DNA of 64,000 bases from Croceicoccus hydrothermalis (GCF_022378335.1 NZ_JAIQCI010000006.1:186001-250000), one strand, 5' to 3'; positions 27,310-37,618 are shown, counted from the first letter of the stretch. Notes: a model not told the origin generated them from the sequence alone. Translations and numbers: made by a program.

Positions 27310-29981
27310 CAGAATTGCGTTCCTACGTTGAAGGAAAATGTCCTCGGATCGTCGCCCTCTTCTTTCAAGAGAGCCTTCGACAGGTCGATGCGAAGCGGTC
27401 CGAAGGGAGAATTCCAGTTGACGCCGATACCCACCGCGACGCGCGGTTTCGGAGTGTCGCCCAGGAATTGTTCGGTGAAGGGGCTGACGATCCGCTGATT
27501 CTGCGTTTCGCCATCGGGCGCCACCGGATCATTGGTGTAGATGATATCGTCGAGCGGGTCGCCATTGGCATCGACACGCTGCGCATAGAGCGGCTGATCG
27601 AAGCTTTGGGTGACAGGATCGGTCAGGCCGAACACCGCACCGGCATCGACGAAGATCGACGGCCGCAGCCCCAGTTCGCGCGCACCGGAGCCGAGCGGAA
27701 TCTCAAGCTCTGCCCGGCCGAGGTAATAGGCCCGGCCGCCCAGCGCGTCATCGGTCCAGGTGTCGCGATTGTCGCTGACCGTTTCGAAAATGCCGTCGCC
27801 ATCGGTGTCCAGTAAGGGCTTGCGAATGACGCGCGGGCCGACCCCGCGAATGTCGAAACCGCGCATCTGCGGATTGCCGAGGAAGAAGCGGTCGGTAAGG
27901 CGGACATCGTCGATATTCGCGCCCGCCCGGTCGCTGAGCGCGTGAATATAGCCGCCCTCGCCCTGCAGCGAAAAGATGAAGCCCGAGCCCACGCCCCAGA
28001 ATTTCGAGGCGTTAAGCTTCCCGCGCAGATATTTCACCGAACCGCCCAACCCGGCAAAATCACCGTTCAGCACGACCCGATGCCCGGCAGAGGGCCGCAG
28101 CCGGTTGTTGAGCGTGTCATAGACCAGCGATGCACCCAGGATCGAACTCGTCCGCTTGCCCAAAGCATCGCAAAGATAGCGCCCGGCGATGAGCGGTTCG
28201 CAGGTCCGCACGCCGTCGCCATCGAGATCGGCGAAATATTGCTGTCCCAGCGTCACGTCCTCGACCTGAAGCGTGTAGCGGCCGATGAACTGCATATACT
28301 CGCTAAGCGCGGTACCGGCGCGCACCGAAAACCCGGTCGAGCTGTTTTCGTAGGTGGTGTTGCGGCTGTTGTTGAAGCGGTTGAAGCTGTTGAAATCGCG
28401 GCGGTAGATGTCCGCGCCGAACGAGATGTTGGAATCGAACACGTACGGTTCGGTAAAGCTCACCTGCGCCGATTTGGAAAAGCGCGAATAGTTGAGCGAA
28501 AGGCCAACCGACTGCCCGCGACCGCGGAAATTGTTCTGCCGGATCGAACCTTGGAGAATGAATCGTTCGAGACTGGAAAAACCGGCCGAAAGCTGAAGTT
28601 CGCCGGTCGGCCGTTCCTCGACATTGGCGGTCAGCACGACGCGGTCGGGCGCGCTGCCCGGCCCTTGCTCGACCTCGAAATTTTCCTGAAAATAGCCCAG
28701 CGAATTGATGCGCGCGGTGGACCGGCGCACCTGAAGCGAATTGAACGCGTCCCCTTCGGCAAGCCGGAACTCGCGGCGGATGACCTTGTCCTGCGTCAGC
28801 GTATTGCCGTTGATGTCGATCCGCTCGACATAGACGCGCGGCGCCTCCGCGATCTGGAACGTGACGTCCATCGTCAGGTCTTCGCGGTTCGGATTGTAGC
28901 GCGGCTGCACCTCGCCGAACGCATAGCCGAACGCGCCGATCGTCTCGGCCAGGCTTTCGATCGTGTTCTCGACCTGCTCGGCATTGTACCAGTCGCCGGT
29001 CTTCATCGGCAGCGTCGCGGTCAGCGCGGCATCGTCGAAATCGCGAATCTCGCTTTCCACCTCGACATCGCCGAACCTGTACCGCTCGCCTTCCTCCACC
29101 ACGTAGGTGATGATGAAATCCTTGCGATCGGGGGTCAGCTCGGCCACGGCCGATACCACGCGGAAATCGGCATAGCCTTGCGTGAGATAGAACCGGCGCA
29201 GGTTCTGCTGATCGAAGGCGAGCTTGTCGGGATCGTAGCTGGTATTGCCGGTCAGGAAGGTGAGGAAACCGGTCTGCTTCGTCAGCATCTCGCCGCGCAG
29301 CTCGCCGTCGGAAAACTGCTCGTTCCCGATGATATTGATCTGGCGGACCTTCGATTTCGGGCCTTCGGTAATTTCAAAGACGATATCGACGCGGTTCTGA
29401 TCGAGCATCACGGCCTGCGGCTCGACCGTGGCGGCAAAGCGCCCCTGCCGCTTGTACAGCTCGATAATGCGGGCAACATCGGCGCGCACCTTCGAACGGG
29501 TATAGATCTGCCGCGGCGCCAGCCGGATCTCGGGAAGGATCTTGTCGTTCTTCAGCCGCTTGTTGCCTTCGAGCACGATGCGGTTGATGACCGGGTTTTC
29601 CTGCACCTCGATCACGACATTACCATTGTCCTGCCCGATGCGCACGTCGCTGAACAATTCGGTGGCATAGAGGTCGCGCAGCGCGGCATCGGCCTTGGCC
29701 GTGGTATAGGGTTCGCCCGGACGCATGGAGATATAGGACAGGATCGTCTGCGGCTCGAGCCGCTGCGCACCCGAAACGCTGATTGTCCGGATGATCTGCC
29801 CCTGCGGCGCGGTCGCCGGCGCGACCTGCTGCGGCGTGGCGGACGGATCGGCGGGCGCGTCCTGCGCCGCGGCGGGCACGGCGGACAAGGCCGTTCCCGC
29901 CATGAGCGCAAACGCCATCGAGGCCATGCGCGGCGCGAAGGTGGAAAGGGGCTTTCGTCCCGAATTAAGGCTTGCTGTCAC
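27309..29981 (-). CDS. bamA: Outer membrane protein assembly factor BamA
   Basis: Central component of the BAM complex (890 aa). After a signal peptide (MASMAFALMAGTALSAVPAA region) come five POTRA domains (about 60-440; for example GNVVIEVQENPVINRIVLEG) and a 16-strand barrel. The conserved L6 region with VRGF-type sequence appears as MRGFDIRGVGPR. It ends in a C-terminal aromatic (GTQF). The frame opens at a GTG (29981); ATG 29927 would also leave a complete signal peptide. 244 bases separate it from rseP. Confidence 0.95.
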   Translation of the reverse strand: MTASLNSGRKPLSTFAPRMASMAFALMAGTALSAVPAAAQDAPADPSATPQQVAPATAPQGQIIRTISVSGAQRLEPQTILSYISMRPGEPYTTAKADAALRDLYATELFSDVRIGQDNGNVVIEVQENPVINRIVLEGNKRLKNDKILPEIRLAPRQIYTRSKVRADVARIIELYKRQGRFAATVEPQAVMLDQNRVDIVFEITEGPKSKVRQINIIGNEQFSDGELRGEMLTKQTGFLTFLTGNTSYDPDKLAFDQQNLRRFYLTQGYADFRVVSAVAELTPDRKDFIITYVVEEGERYRFGDVEVESEIRDFDDAALTATLPMKTGDWYNAEQVENTIESLAETIGAFGYAFGEVQPRYNPNREDLTMDVTFQIAEAPRVYVERIDINGNTLTQDKVIRREFRLAEGDAFNSLQVRRSTARINSLGYFQENFEVEQGPGSAPDRVVLTANVEERPTGELQLSAGFSSLERFILQGSIRQNNFRGRGQSVGLSLNYSRFSKSAQVSFTEPYVFDSNISFGADIYRRDFNSFNRFNNSRNTTYENSSTGFSVRAGTALSEYMQFIGRYTLQVEDVTLGQQYFADLDGDGVRTCEPLIAGRYLCDALGKRTSSILGASLVYDTLNNRLRPSAGHRVVLNGDFAGLGGSVKYLRGKLNASKFWGVGSGFIFSLQGEGGYIHALSDRAGANIDDVRLTDRFFLGNPQMRGFDIRGVGPRVIRKPLLDTDGDGIFETVSDNRDTWTDDALGGRAYYLGRAELEIPLGSGARELGLRPSIFVDAGAVFGLTDPVTQSFDQPLYAQRVDANGDPLDDIIYTNDPVAPDGETQNQRIVSPFTEQFLGDTPKPRVAVGIGVNWNSPFGPLRIDLSKALLKEEGDDPRTFSFNVGTQF

Positions 29982-30225
29982 TATCTATCCCGTCACTTTA
30001 TTCGTAACCCGCGCCTGGCGGCGATCCATGCCGCTGCAACCGCGATGATGCCCCTTCGATCGGCCCGGTGCGGGCGACCAGTGCGGCCGATCCGTTCCGT
30101 TTCAGCCTGCGAATTGCCGTTTCCGTCTCAGAATTGACCGCCGCCCTTGCCCGATGCGCCTGCGTCAATCAAGCCGAGCGAGCGGCGAACCGCACCGAAA
30201 CCTGTGTGCCAACCGTCTTCCCGCC

Positions 30226-31341
30226 TCAACTCCCGAACAGATCCAGCGAGGCCAGATCGATGAAGGTCACGACAACCATCAGGGCCAGGACAAACGCCAG
30301 CCCGGTCCGGAAGGCCAGTTCCTGCGTCGCTTGCGAAACGGGTCGGCGGCGCACCGCCTCTGCCGCGTAAAAAGCGAGATGCCCGCCGTCGAGAACGGGA
30401 ATTGGCAAAAGGTTAATGAATGCCAAGTTAATTGAGATCATGGCGATGAAATAGACGAAGCTCTGCCACCCGGAGACCAGCTGTTCGCCCGAAAACTTGG
30501 CGATCTTGATCGGCCCGCCGAGCTCTTCGATCGGACGGCGGCCCGATATGATCTGCCAGATGCCGACCACCGAAAGCTTGAGCAGTTTACCCGTTTCGGT
30601 AATGCCGATGCCGACCGCTTCGGCCGGTCCCACATCGCGCAATTCTCCCGTATCTGAAAAGACGCCGATCTGCCCCATGCGGAACGTATTGCCGAACCGA
30701 TCCTCCTCCACGTGGAGGCCGATGGTCATGTCGGTGGTGAATTCGCGGCCGTCGCGTTCGACCGTGAGCGTGATGTCTTCGCCAGGATAGGGGAGCACGC
30801 TGTCGCGCACCTCCTCGAACCCATCGATCCGCCGGCCTTCGATCGCGACGATCCGGTCGCCAAGCTCCAGCCCGGCGGCGGCGGCGGGCGATCCTTCGAC
30901 GAAACCGCCGACGACGGGCTCGGCCACCATCTTGCCATAAGCGAGGCTGAAACCGCCGAGGATCAGTATCGCGATCAAAAGGTTGGTGAGCGGCCCGGCC
31001 GCCACGATCCACGCCCGCTGCCCCAGAGTTCGGGCCTGAAACGTGCGTTCGCGCTCCTGTGGCGGGAGGTCGAGCCATTCCTGCCCCGGCTGGCTCGCCG
31101 GGTTCATGTCGCCGGCGAACTGCACATATCCGCCCAGCGGAAGCGCCGACAATTTCCAGCGCGTCCCCCGCGAATCGGTAAATCCGGCCAGTTCCTTGCC
31201 GAAGCCGACGGAAAACGCCTCCGCCTTCACACCGAACCACCGCCCGACAAGATAGTGGCCGAGCTCGTGCAGCACGACCAGAGGGCCGAGCACGAGGACG
31301 AAGCCCAATATTGCAGTAAAGATATTGGCGCTGTCGAACAT
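30226..31341 (-). CDS. rseP: RIP zinc metalloprotease RseP
   Basis: Site-2-type intramembrane protease (371 aa) that cleaves membrane-bound anti-sigma factors and leftover signal peptides. Helix 1 has the zinc motif HELGH (25-29). A PDZ region covers about 115-200 (VEGSPAAAAGLELGDRIVAI). The second metal motif LLPIPVLDGGHL is in the C-terminal helix region. The ATG shares a base with the dxr stop. The 244-base gap to bamA shows no gene. Confidence 0.96.
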   Translation of the reverse strand: MFDSANIFTAILGFVLVLGPLVVLHELGHYLVGRWFGVKAEAFSVGFGKELAGFTDSRGTRWKLSALPLGGYVQFAGDMNPASQPGQEWLDLPPQERERTFQARTLGQRAWIVAAGPLTNLLIAILILGGFSLAYGKMVAEPVVGGFVEGSPAAAAGLELGDRIVAIEGRRIDGFEEVRDSVLPYPGEDITLTVERDGREFTTDMTIGLHVEEDRFGNTFRMGQIGVFSDTGELRDVGPAEAVGIGITETGKLLKLSVVGIWQIISGRRPIEELGGPIKIAKFSGEQLVSGWQSFVYFIAMISINLAFINLLPIPVLDGGHLAFYAAEAVRRRPVSQATQELAFRTGLAFVLALMVVVTFIDLASLDLFGS

Positions 31342-32495
31342 CAGACGGTCTGTAACATTTCGCCCGCCCGGCGACGCGCATCCGCATCGATCGCCAGGAC
31401 ATCGTCCAGCGTTCCGGGCGCTGTGGGCATGGGACCATCATTCAACATATCGGCCACCATTGCCGCAATGCGGGTGAACCCGATCTGACCGGACAGGAAG
31501 GCCGCCACGGCAATTTCGTTCGCCGCGTTGAGGATCGCCGGTGCCGCGCCGCCATGGGCGCATGCCTCGCGCGCGAGGCGGGTGGCGGGAAACAGATCCT
31601 CGTCCGGCGCGCGAAAGTCGAGCCGCCCGACCGCGGCAAGGTCGAGCGAACCCATCGGCGTATCCATGCGCCGCGGCCATGCCAGCGCGCTGGCGATCGG
31701 CACGCGCATGTCGGACGGGCCAAGCTGCGCCAGCGTGGAACCGTCGCGATATTCCACCATCGAATGCACGACCGATTGCGGGTGCACGATGATCCGCAAT
31801 TTATCGAGACCGACCGGGAACAGATGAAACGCCTCGATCAGCTCCAGCCCCTTGTTCATCATGGTGGCGGAATCGACGCTGATCTTGGCGCCCATGTCCC
31901 AGTTCGGATGCGCGACCGCCTGTGCCGGGGTTGCGGCCTCGATCTCTTCGCGGCTACTGTCGCGAAACGGACCGCCGCTCGCGGTCAGGGTGATGGATCG
32001 CACCTCCGACAGGCGATTGCCCTGAAGACATTGGAAAATGGCATTATGTTCGGAATCCACCGGCAGCAGCGTCGCACCGCGGCGCGCGACGGCGGCGGTC
32101 ATCACCTCGCCTGCGGACACCAGTGCTTCCTTGTTGGCGAGCGCGATCGTGCCGCCCCGTTCGATCGCGGCCATGACAGGCGCAAGTCCTGCGCACCCCA
32201 CGATCGCCGCGACGGTAAGGTCGGCGCCCCGCGCCGCGGCCTCGTTCAACGCATCCGCGCCAGCCGCGCATTCGATGCCGCTACCCGCAAGGGCCGCGCG
32301 CAATTCGGCAAGACGCGCCTCGTCCGCGACCACCGCGATATCGGGCGCGAATTCGCGGGCGAGCGCCGCCAGCCCCTCCACGCTTTCATTCGCGGTCAGC
32401 ACGGTGACGCGCCACGCATCACGATTGCGCCGCACGAGATCCAGAGTCGAGGCGCCGACCGACCCCGTCGCGCCCAATATCGCGATGCTGCGCAT
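31341..32495 (-). CDS. dxr: 1-deoxy-D-xylulose 5-phosphate reductoisomerase
   Basis: Second enzyme of the MEP isoprenoid pathway, NADPH-dependent. The protein (384 aa from MRSIAIL) opens with the nucleotide motif GATGSVGASTLDLV. It shows ALANKEALVSAGEV, LPVDSEHNAIFQCL with the metal-binding region, and TLTASGGPFRDSS. ATG 32495 puts the first strand at the N-terminus and has GGGGGAG just upstream; an in-frame ATG at 32519 adds eight residues (MEKPLGEH). It supplies precursors for uppS. Confidence 0.96.
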   Translation of the reverse strand: MRSIAILGATGSVGASTLDLVRRNRDAWRVTVLTANESVEGLAALAREFAPDIAVVADEARLAELRAALAGSGIECAAGADALNEAAARGADLTVAAIVGCAGLAPVMAAIERGGTIALANKEALVSAGEVMTAAVARRGATLLPVDSEHNAIFQCLQGNRLSEVRSITLTASGGPFRDSSREEIEAATPAQAVAHPNWDMGAKISVDSATMMNKGLELIEAFHLFPVGLDKLRIIVHPQSVVHSMVEYRDGSTLAQLGPSDMRVPIASALAWPRRMDTPMGSLDLAAVGRLDFRAPDEDLFPATRLAREACAHGGAAPAILNAANEIAVAAFLSGQIGFTRIAAMVADMLNDGPMPTAPGTLDDVLAIDADARRRAGEMLQTV

Positions 32496-32525
32496 ATGCT
32501 CCCCCAAAGGCTTTTCCATATGCGC

Positions 32526-33245
32526 CTATAACACCATTTCGTGCAGGAGACCGATCAGGAGCAGCACCGGCAACATGCCGTCGGTCCGGTCGAAAAGGCC
32601 GCCATGGCCGGGGATGAGCGTGGAGCTGTCCTTCACCTTGGCCCGCCGTTTCATCCAGCTTTCGAAAAAATCGCCGGCCTGCGCCGACACGGCAAGCACC
32701 GCCCCGATCAACGCGGCAAGCGCGAAGTCCTTGGTGCCAAGTCCATGCGTCGCGTTCCCGCTCGTGAGCGAGGCCGCGAGCGAACCGATGAAGGCCAGCC
32801 CGAAACAGCACCATGCCGCCGCCCCGATCATGCCCCCAACGAGCCCGGCCCATGTTTTCGACGGGCTGATGCGCGGGGCGATCTTCGGCCCGCCGATCGC
32901 GCGCCCGGTAAAATAGGCGCCCGTATCGGTCATCACCGTCACGCCGAGCGCGAAAACGAAGAGCCACGCGTCCATCGCCACCGCCAGCCACGCCGCCGTT
33001 CCGATATAGAACGCGCCCGCCGCCAGCCACACCAGTGCGGCCGAAAACCGCAACTGCCAGCGCCGGACAAGCCTCTGCCATTCCCAGAGCGTCACGCCCG
33101 CGACCGCAATGATCAGCAGGTCGAGCACCCAGCCCCCCCGCCACAAGGCAATGGCGGCGATCGCCAGCATGATGATCGCGCTCGCCGCGCGCACGGGAAG
33201 GTCGGTCTTGCGCCGTCCTTCGGGCCGGACGGCGGGGGATTTCAT
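32526..33245 (-). CDS. cdsA: Phosphatidate cytidylyltransferase
   Basis: Makes CDP-diacylglycerol from phosphatidate and CTP at the inner membrane, the precursor for the pssA-psd pathway at 37824-39394. The 239-aa protein has several membrane helices and the family signature near its end (SWMKRRAKVKDSSTLIPGHG, then GLFDRTDG). Start ATG 33245 lies just after the uppS stop; the longer frame overlaps uppS. RKTDLPVRAASAIIMLAIAA is the first helix. Confidence 0.95.
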   Translation of the reverse strand: MKSPAVRPEGRRKTDLPVRAASAIIMLAIAAIALWRGGWVLDLLIIAVAGVTLWEWQRLVRRWQLRFSAALVWLAAGAFYIGTAAWLAVAMDAWLFVFALGVTVMTDTGAYFTGRAIGGPKIAPRISPSKTWAGLVGGMIGAAAWCCFGLAFIGSLAASLTSGNATHGLGTKDFALAALIGAVLAVSAQAGDFFESWMKRRAKVKDSSTLIPGHGGLFDRTDGMLPVLLLIGLLHEMVL

Positions 33246-33246
33246 C

Positions 33247-33975
33247 TCACCGTCCGCCAAAACGACGCTCCCGCCCGGCAAATTGCGCGACCGCCTGCCG
33301 AAGGTGATCGACGGTGAAATCGGGCCACAACACGTCGGTAAAGGACAATTCGGCATAGGCCGATTGCCACAAGAGGAAATTGGACAGCCGGATTTCGCCC
33401 GACGTGCGAATGAGCAGGTCGAGCGGCGGCATGTCGGCCGTGTCGAGATGGGCGGCGAGCGTGTCCTCGGTAATCTCGCCCTGCGCCGCGGCGGCGCGGG
33501 CGGCGCGCACGATTTCCTGCTGCCCCCCGTAATTGAGAGCGATGGCGAGCGTAGTGCCGGTGTTGCCCGCCGTGCGCGTCAACGCCCCGTCGATCAGCGC
33601 GACCGCTTCCTCGTCGAATGCGGAATGATCGCCGATGATCTTCAGCCGCACACCATTCGCGGCGATTTCATCGAGGTCGGACCGGATGAAATGCTTCATC
33701 AAGCGGGTGAGATCGTCGATCTCGTCCGCCGGCCGGCGCCAGTTTTCCGAACTGAACGCATAAAGCGTGAGCGCCTCGAGCCCCATGCCCCGCACCCCGC
33801 GCAGCAGGTTGCGGACCGCCTCGACCCCGCGCTTGTGGCCCATGGCACGCGGCAGATGACGTTGCCGGGCCCAGCGCCCGTTACCATCCATGATGATGGC
33901 AACATGGCGCGGGCCATCGGCCATGCCGCCCGCCTCGCCCGCAACCGGCCGGGATCGTGGCGCATTCGCGCTCAC
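33247..33975 (-). CDS. uppS: Isoprenyl transferase / undecaprenyl diphosphate synthase
   Basis: cis-Prenyltransferase (242 aa) making the undecaprenyl lipid carrier for cell-wall sugars. Motifs [20 protein letters not shown] and [10 protein letters not shown], the middle [18 protein letters not shown] and the C-terminal [20 protein letters not shown] are all complete. The start is GTG 33975, overlapping the frr stop (GTGA). An internal ATG at 33924 is possible. Confidence 0.97.
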   Translation of the reverse strand: MSANAPRSRPVAGEAGGMADGPRHVAIIMDGNGRWARQRHLPRAMGHKRGVEAVRNLLRGVRGMGLEALTLYAFSSENWRRPADEIDDLTRLMKHFIRSDLDEIAANGVRLKIIGDHSAFDEEAVALIDGALTRTAGNTGTTLAIALNYGGQQEIVRAARAAAAQGEITEDTLAAHLDTADMPPLDLLIRTSGEIRLSNFLLWQSAYAELSFTDVLWPDFTVDHLRQAVAQFAGRERRFGGR

Positions 33976-34529
33976 TGGCTCATGATTTCCTTCTCCTTCG
34001 CCTCGGCTGCCTTATCAACCTCGGCGATATGGGTATCGGTCATCTTCTGGACCTCGTCTTCGAGGCGCTTGCGGTCGTCCTCGGAGATTTCCTTCTTCTT
34101 CTCGTCGGTCTTGAGCGCTTCCATCCCGTCGCGGCGCACGTTGCGGATCGCGATCTTGGCGCCTTCGGCATATTTGCCGGCGAGCTTGGCCAGCTCCTTG
34201 CGCCGCTCCTCGGTCAGGTCGGGGATCGGCAGGCGGATGTTCTGCCCGTCGACCATCGGGTTAAGGCCGAGGCCTGCCGAGCGGATCGCCTTTTCAACCG
34301 GCGTCATGTTCGACTTGTCCCACACCTGCACGCTCAACATGCGGGGATCGGGGGCCGAAACGGTCGCCACCTGGTTCAACGGCATGTTCGCGCCATACAC
34401 CTCGACCACGACGGGATCGAGCAGGGTGGTGTTCGCGCGGCCCGTGCGCAGACCGGCAAGATCGCTTTTCAGCGAATCCACGGCGCCGTCCATCCGGCGT
34501 TCCAGATCGGCCTTGTCATATTTGGGCAT
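33972..34529 (-). CDS. frr: Ribosome recycling factor
   Basis: Splits post-termination ribosomes together with EF-G. The 185-aa protein starts [20 protein letters not shown] and has the typical [20 protein letters not shown] and [22 protein letters not shown] 34529 is chosen; the upstream part of the open frame overlaps the 3' end of pyrH and is not RRF-like. It lies 43 bases after pyrH and overlaps uppS by four. Confidence 0.97.
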   Translation of the reverse strand: MPKYDKADLERRMDGAVDSLKSDLAGLRTGRANTTLLDPVVVEVYGANMPLNQVATVSAPDPRMLSVQVWDKSNMTPVEKAIRSAGLGLNPMVDGQNIRLPIPDLTEERRKELAKLAGKYAEGAKIAIRNVRRDGMEALKTDEKKKEISEDDRKRLEDEVQKMTDTHIAEVDKAAEAKEKEIMSQ

Positions 34530-34572
34530 CGTCTTGATTCCTCTCTTGGATCCTTTGTCGGGCGTGCGGGTG

Positions 34573-35295
34573 TTACGCCGCCTCGCCCACGATGGTCTGC
34601 GTGCCTTCGCCGGCGAGCACGCGGGCAAGATTGCCGCGCTCGCGAATGGAAAACACGATGATGGGGATCTGGTTGTCGCGGCACAGTGCGACCGCGGATG
34701 CGTCCATTACCTTGAGATTGTCGGCCAGAACGCGGTCATAGCCGACCTGATCGTAACGGGTGGCGTTCGCGTCCTTCTTCGGGTCGGCGTCGTACACGCC
34801 GTCCACGCTGGTGCCCTTGAACAAGGCGTGACAGTTCATTTCGGCCGCGCGCAGGGCCGCACCGGAATCGGTGGTGAAATACGGGCTGCCGACACCGGCG
34901 GCAAAGATGACCACGCGCCCCTTTTCAAGGTGGCGTTCGGCGCGGCGGCGAATGACCGGTTCGCACACCGCATCCATCTGGATCGCGGATTGCACGCGTG
35001 TCGACACGCCCAGCTTTTCAAGGCTGCTCTGCATCGCGAGCGCATTCATCACCGTCGCCAGCATGCCCATGTAATCGGCCTGTGCGCGGTCCATCCCCTT
35101 GGCCGCGCCCGCCATCCCGCGAAAGATATTGCCGCCGCCGATGACAAGACAGATTTCAAGCCCCGTGTTCTTTGCCGCGACCACCTCTTCGGCAAGGCGA
35201 TCGACATATTCGGTGTCGATGCCGAATTGCTGATTGCCCATCAATACCTCGCCCGAAAGCTTGAGAAGGATGCGCTTATATTGGGGTAGGGCCAT
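34573..35295 (-). CDS. pyrH: Uridylate kinase
   Basis: Phosphorylates UMP to UDP. The 240-aa amino-acid-kinase-fold protein starts [20 protein letters not shown]. It shows [12 protein letters not shown], the UMP-binding region and the C-terminal [10 protein letters not shown]. Normal length. A terminator of tsf lies upstream, so pyrH begins a new transcription unit running to fabZ. Confidence 0.97.
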   Translation of the reverse strand: MALPQYKRILLKLSGEVLMGNQQFGIDTEYVDRLAEEVVAAKNTGLEICLVIGGGNIFRGMAGAAKGMDRAQADYMGMLATVMNALAMQSSLEKLGVSTRVQSAIQMDAVCEPVIRRRAERHLEKGRVVIFAAGVGSPYFTTDSGAALRAAEMNCHALFKGTSVDGVYDADPKKDANATRYDQVGYDRVLADNLKVMDASAVALCRDNQIPIIVFSIRERGNLARVLAGEGTQTIVGEAA

Positions 35296-35396
35296 GGGAA
35301 GGACGGGTTCCGCTCGATTCTGGGGTGAAGCCGCTCCTTAACCCCACCGCCGCCTTCGCGCAAAGGGAAAGCCGGGCCGCACCGGACGCGGCCACG

Positions 35397-35429
35397 AAAA
35401 AGGGCCGGGAGCGCAATGCCCCGGGCCCT
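35397..35429 (-). terminator. Rho-independent terminator after tsf
   Basis: Minus strand: a 9-bp stem AGGGCC-GGG / CCC-GGCCCT with one bulged C, then TTTTT. It lies 25 bases past the tsf stop and separates rpsB-tsf from pyrH. Confidence 0.8.
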
Positions 35430-35454
35430 CCTGCGTTTGGATGGAAAGATGCGA

Positions 35455-36381
35455 TCAGACGCCGGCGGCAGCAGCCACCTCGGCGGCGAAGTCGCTCTCT
35501 TCCTTCTCGATGCCTTCGCCCAGCTGGAAGCGGACGAAATCCTTCAGCACGATCTTCGTGCCCGCATCCTTGCCGGCCTTTTCGACGACCTGTGCGACAG
35601 GCGTCTTGTTGTCCATCACGAAAACCTGGCTGAGCAGCGCGTTTTCCTTGGCGAACTTGGCGACGGCACCGTCGACCATCTTTTCCTGCACGTTTTCGGG
35701 CTTGCCGCTTTCGGCAGCCTTCTCACGCGCGATGGCGCGTTCACGCTCGATCACCTCGGCGTCGAGGTCATCGGCGGTCAGCGCCTGCGGGAACGCGGCG
35801 GCGATGTGCATCGCGAGTTGCTTGCCCAGCGGTTCGAGAACGTCCGCACCCGCATCGCTTTCGAGCGCGACCAGCACGCCGATCTTGCCGAGGCCGTCGG
35901 CAACCGCATTGTGCATGTAGGGCACGACGACGCCGTTCGACACCTGCACCGTCTTCATGCGGCGGATCGACTGATTCTCGCCGATCGTGGCGATATTGTT
36001 GGTAAGCTTGTCCTGCACCGAACCGCCATCGGGATATTCGGCGGATTTCAGTGTCTCGACATCGTCGCCGTCGGTCTTGAGGCCAAGCTCGGTCACCTTG
36101 CGCACGAAGTCCTGGAACTGGTCGTTCTTGGCGACGAAATCGGTTTCGGAGTTCACTTCGACGGCAACGCCGCGCGTGCCCTCGACCGCGACACCGACCA
36201 GGCCCTCTGCCGCGGTGCGGCTGGACTTCTTCTGCGCGGCGGCAAGACCCTTTGCGCGCAGGAAGTCGACGGCGCCTTCGATATCGCCGCCGGTCTCTTC
36301 CAGAGCCTTCTTGCAATCCATCATGCCCGCGCCGGTCTTCTCGCGCAGGTTCTTCACGTCAGCGGCGGTATAAGCAGCCAT
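35455..36381 (-). CDS. tsf: Translation elongation factor Ts
   Basis: Nucleotide exchange factor for EF-Tu (308 aa). The N-terminal UBA-like part is [20 protein letters not shown], with [20 protein letters not shown] following. The core contains [13 protein letters not shown], the EF-Tu contact. Length is normal. It lies 112 bases after rpsB, with a strong hairpin between the two genes. Confidence 0.98.
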   Translation of the reverse strand: MAAYTAADVKNLREKTGAGMMDCKKALEETGGDIEGAVDFLRAKGLAAAQKKSSRTAAEGLVGVAVEGTRGVAVEVNSETDFVAKNDQFQDFVRKVTELGLKTDGDDVETLKSAEYPDGGSVQDKLTNNIATIGENQSIRRMKTVQVSNGVVVPYMHNAVADGLGKIGVLVALESDAGADVLEPLGKQLAMHIAAAFPQALTADDLDAEVIERERAIAREKAAESGKPENVQEKMVDGAVAKFAKENALLSQVFVMDNKTPVAQVVEKAGKDAGTKIVLKDFVRFQLGEGIEKEESDFAAEVAAAAGV

Positions 36382-36410
36382 GGCGTTTACCCTTTTCTTA
36401 AAATGATGTG

Positions 36411-36442
36411 CCGCCGGGGCGTCTGGCGACGGTCCCCGGCGG
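36411..36442. other. Strong GC hairpin in the rpsB-tsf intergenic region
   Basis: CCGCCGGGG / CCCCGGCGG makes a 9-bp perfect inverted repeat around a 14-base loop, 30 bases before the tsf start. No T run follows it, so it is not a standard terminator. It may stabilise or attenuate the rpsB-tsf message. Confidence 0.6.
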
Positions 36443-36493
36443 GCTGGATCATGAATGCGTCAGGGCGACGACCGCCCCGACGTCACGGTAAAA

Positions 36494-37246
36494 TCAAGCG
36501 GTCGCGTCTTCGGCGACCGGCTCGTCCATCGCGCCGATGTCGGCACCCGAATCGGCGATGCCCTTGGCATTGCCCTTCGTCGCGGCGTCGGCAATGGCGT
36601 CGCAATACAGGCGCACGGCGCGGCTGGCGTCGTCGTTCGCCGGGATCGGAAAGGCGATGCCCGAGGGATCGACATTGGTGTCGAGCACGGCGACGACCGG
36701 AATGCCGAGCACGTTGGCTTCCTTGATGGCGAGCTCCTCGACATTGGCGTCGATCACGAACATCACGTCGGGAATGCCGCCCATGTCGCGAATGCCGCCG
36801 AGCGACAGTTCAAGCTTGTCCCGCTTGCGCGTCATGTCGAGGATTTCCTTCTTGGTCAGCCCGGACGTGTCGCCCGAAAGCTGCTCCTCGATGGTCTTCA
36901 GCTTCTTGATCGACTTCGAAATCGTCTGCCAGTTGGTGAGCATCCCGCCCAGCCAGCGGTGGTTGACGAAATACTGACCGCTCGCCAGCGCCGCTTCGCG
37001 GATCGGGTCCTGCGCCTGGCGCTTGGTGCCGACAAAAAGCACCTTGCCGCCGGCCTGCACGGTCGAGGATACGAAATCGAGCGCACGCTGAAACAGCGGA
37101 ACCGTCTGCGACAGGTCGATGATGTGAACACCGTTGCGGGCGCCGAAGATATACGGCTTCATCCGCGGGTTCCAGCGGTGGGTCTGGTGGCCGAAATGCG
37201 CGCCGGCCTCGATCAATTGCTGCATGGTGACGCCAGTGGACGCCAT
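36494..37246 (-). CDS. rpsB: 30S ribosomal protein S2
   Basis: Ribosomal protein S2 (250 aa). The start [20 protein letters not shown] and the sequence [20 protein letters not shown] are standard. [12 protein letters not shown] and [20 protein letters not shown] are further family motifs. ATG 37246 has AAAGGAA upstream; the longer frame to 37327 is leader sequence. First gene of rpsB-tsf. Confidence 0.98.
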   Translation of the reverse strand: MASTGVTMQQLIEAGAHFGHQTHRWNPRMKPYIFGARNGVHIIDLSQTVPLFQRALDFVSSTVQAGGKVLFVGTKRQAQDPIREAALASGQYFVNHRWLGGMLTNWQTISKSIKKLKTIEEQLSGDTSGLTKKEILDMTRKRDKLELSLGGIRDMGGIPDVMFVIDANVEELAIKEANVLGIPVVAVLDTNVDPSGIAFPIPANDDASRAVRLYCDAIADAATKGNAKGIADSGADIGAMDEPVAEDATA

Positions 37247-37618
37247 AGGGAATTCCTTTCCGGTTGAGCCTCTGGCCAGCGGGAACCGGGGCATCGCGCC
37301 CACGGCACCGGTATGTGTGCCGACCATGTGGAGTTAGAATGTCCGCGCCCCCTGCCCGTCGGCAAGAAACGCGAACGACGCGCCCTTAACCGAAAGCGGC
37401 CGCGTTGCAAAGGACAAAGAGGCAGATCGGCACTTTCGGTTTGTCGGACAAGGAACCCGCCCCGCCGCAATTTGCGCTTGACCGCCACGAACAAAACAGG
37501 AACATTAAGGAAAGAGACGGAACAGCTTACGCGATGTCCCGTTATCCACAGGATTTCGACAGGTTCGTGACAAAGTTTGTGCACAATGGCCTGCCGCGAT
37601 CGAACGAAGGATCAAACC
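37247..37618. other. Intergenic leader/promoter region upstream of rpsB
   Basis: 372 bases between rpsB (minus) and a small plus-strand ORF. It must contain the rpsB-tsf promoter and leader. A perfect TTATCCACA 9-mer lies at 37542-37550, and the 37490-37620 part is clearly more A/T-rich than its surroundings. I see no clear -35/-10 pair that I would defend, no RNA gene and no convincing protein in the rest. Confidence 0.5.
37542..37550 (+). promoter_or_regulatory. Perfect DnaA-box 9-mer
   Basis: TTATCCACA, identical to the strong DnaA-box consensus, lies 300 bases upstream of rpsB and 70 bases upstream of a small ORF. Single 9-mers of this kind occur by chance roughly once or less per window of this size, so function is uncertain. 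Confidence 0.3.

Noticed and set aside
27942-30137. Open frame of 731 codons on the plus strand opposite bamA
   Set aside because: Shadow of BamA codons; composition unlike a real protein.
33109-35289. 726-codon plus-strand frame opposite cdsA, uppS, frr and pyrH
   Set aside because: It spans four certain genes on the other strand and shows no motif.
37247-37618. Possible replication origin because of the DnaA box upstream of rpsB
   Set aside because: One perfect 9-mer without a cluster, no AT-rich unwinding element and no origin-type neighbours such as hemE, dnaA or parAB.
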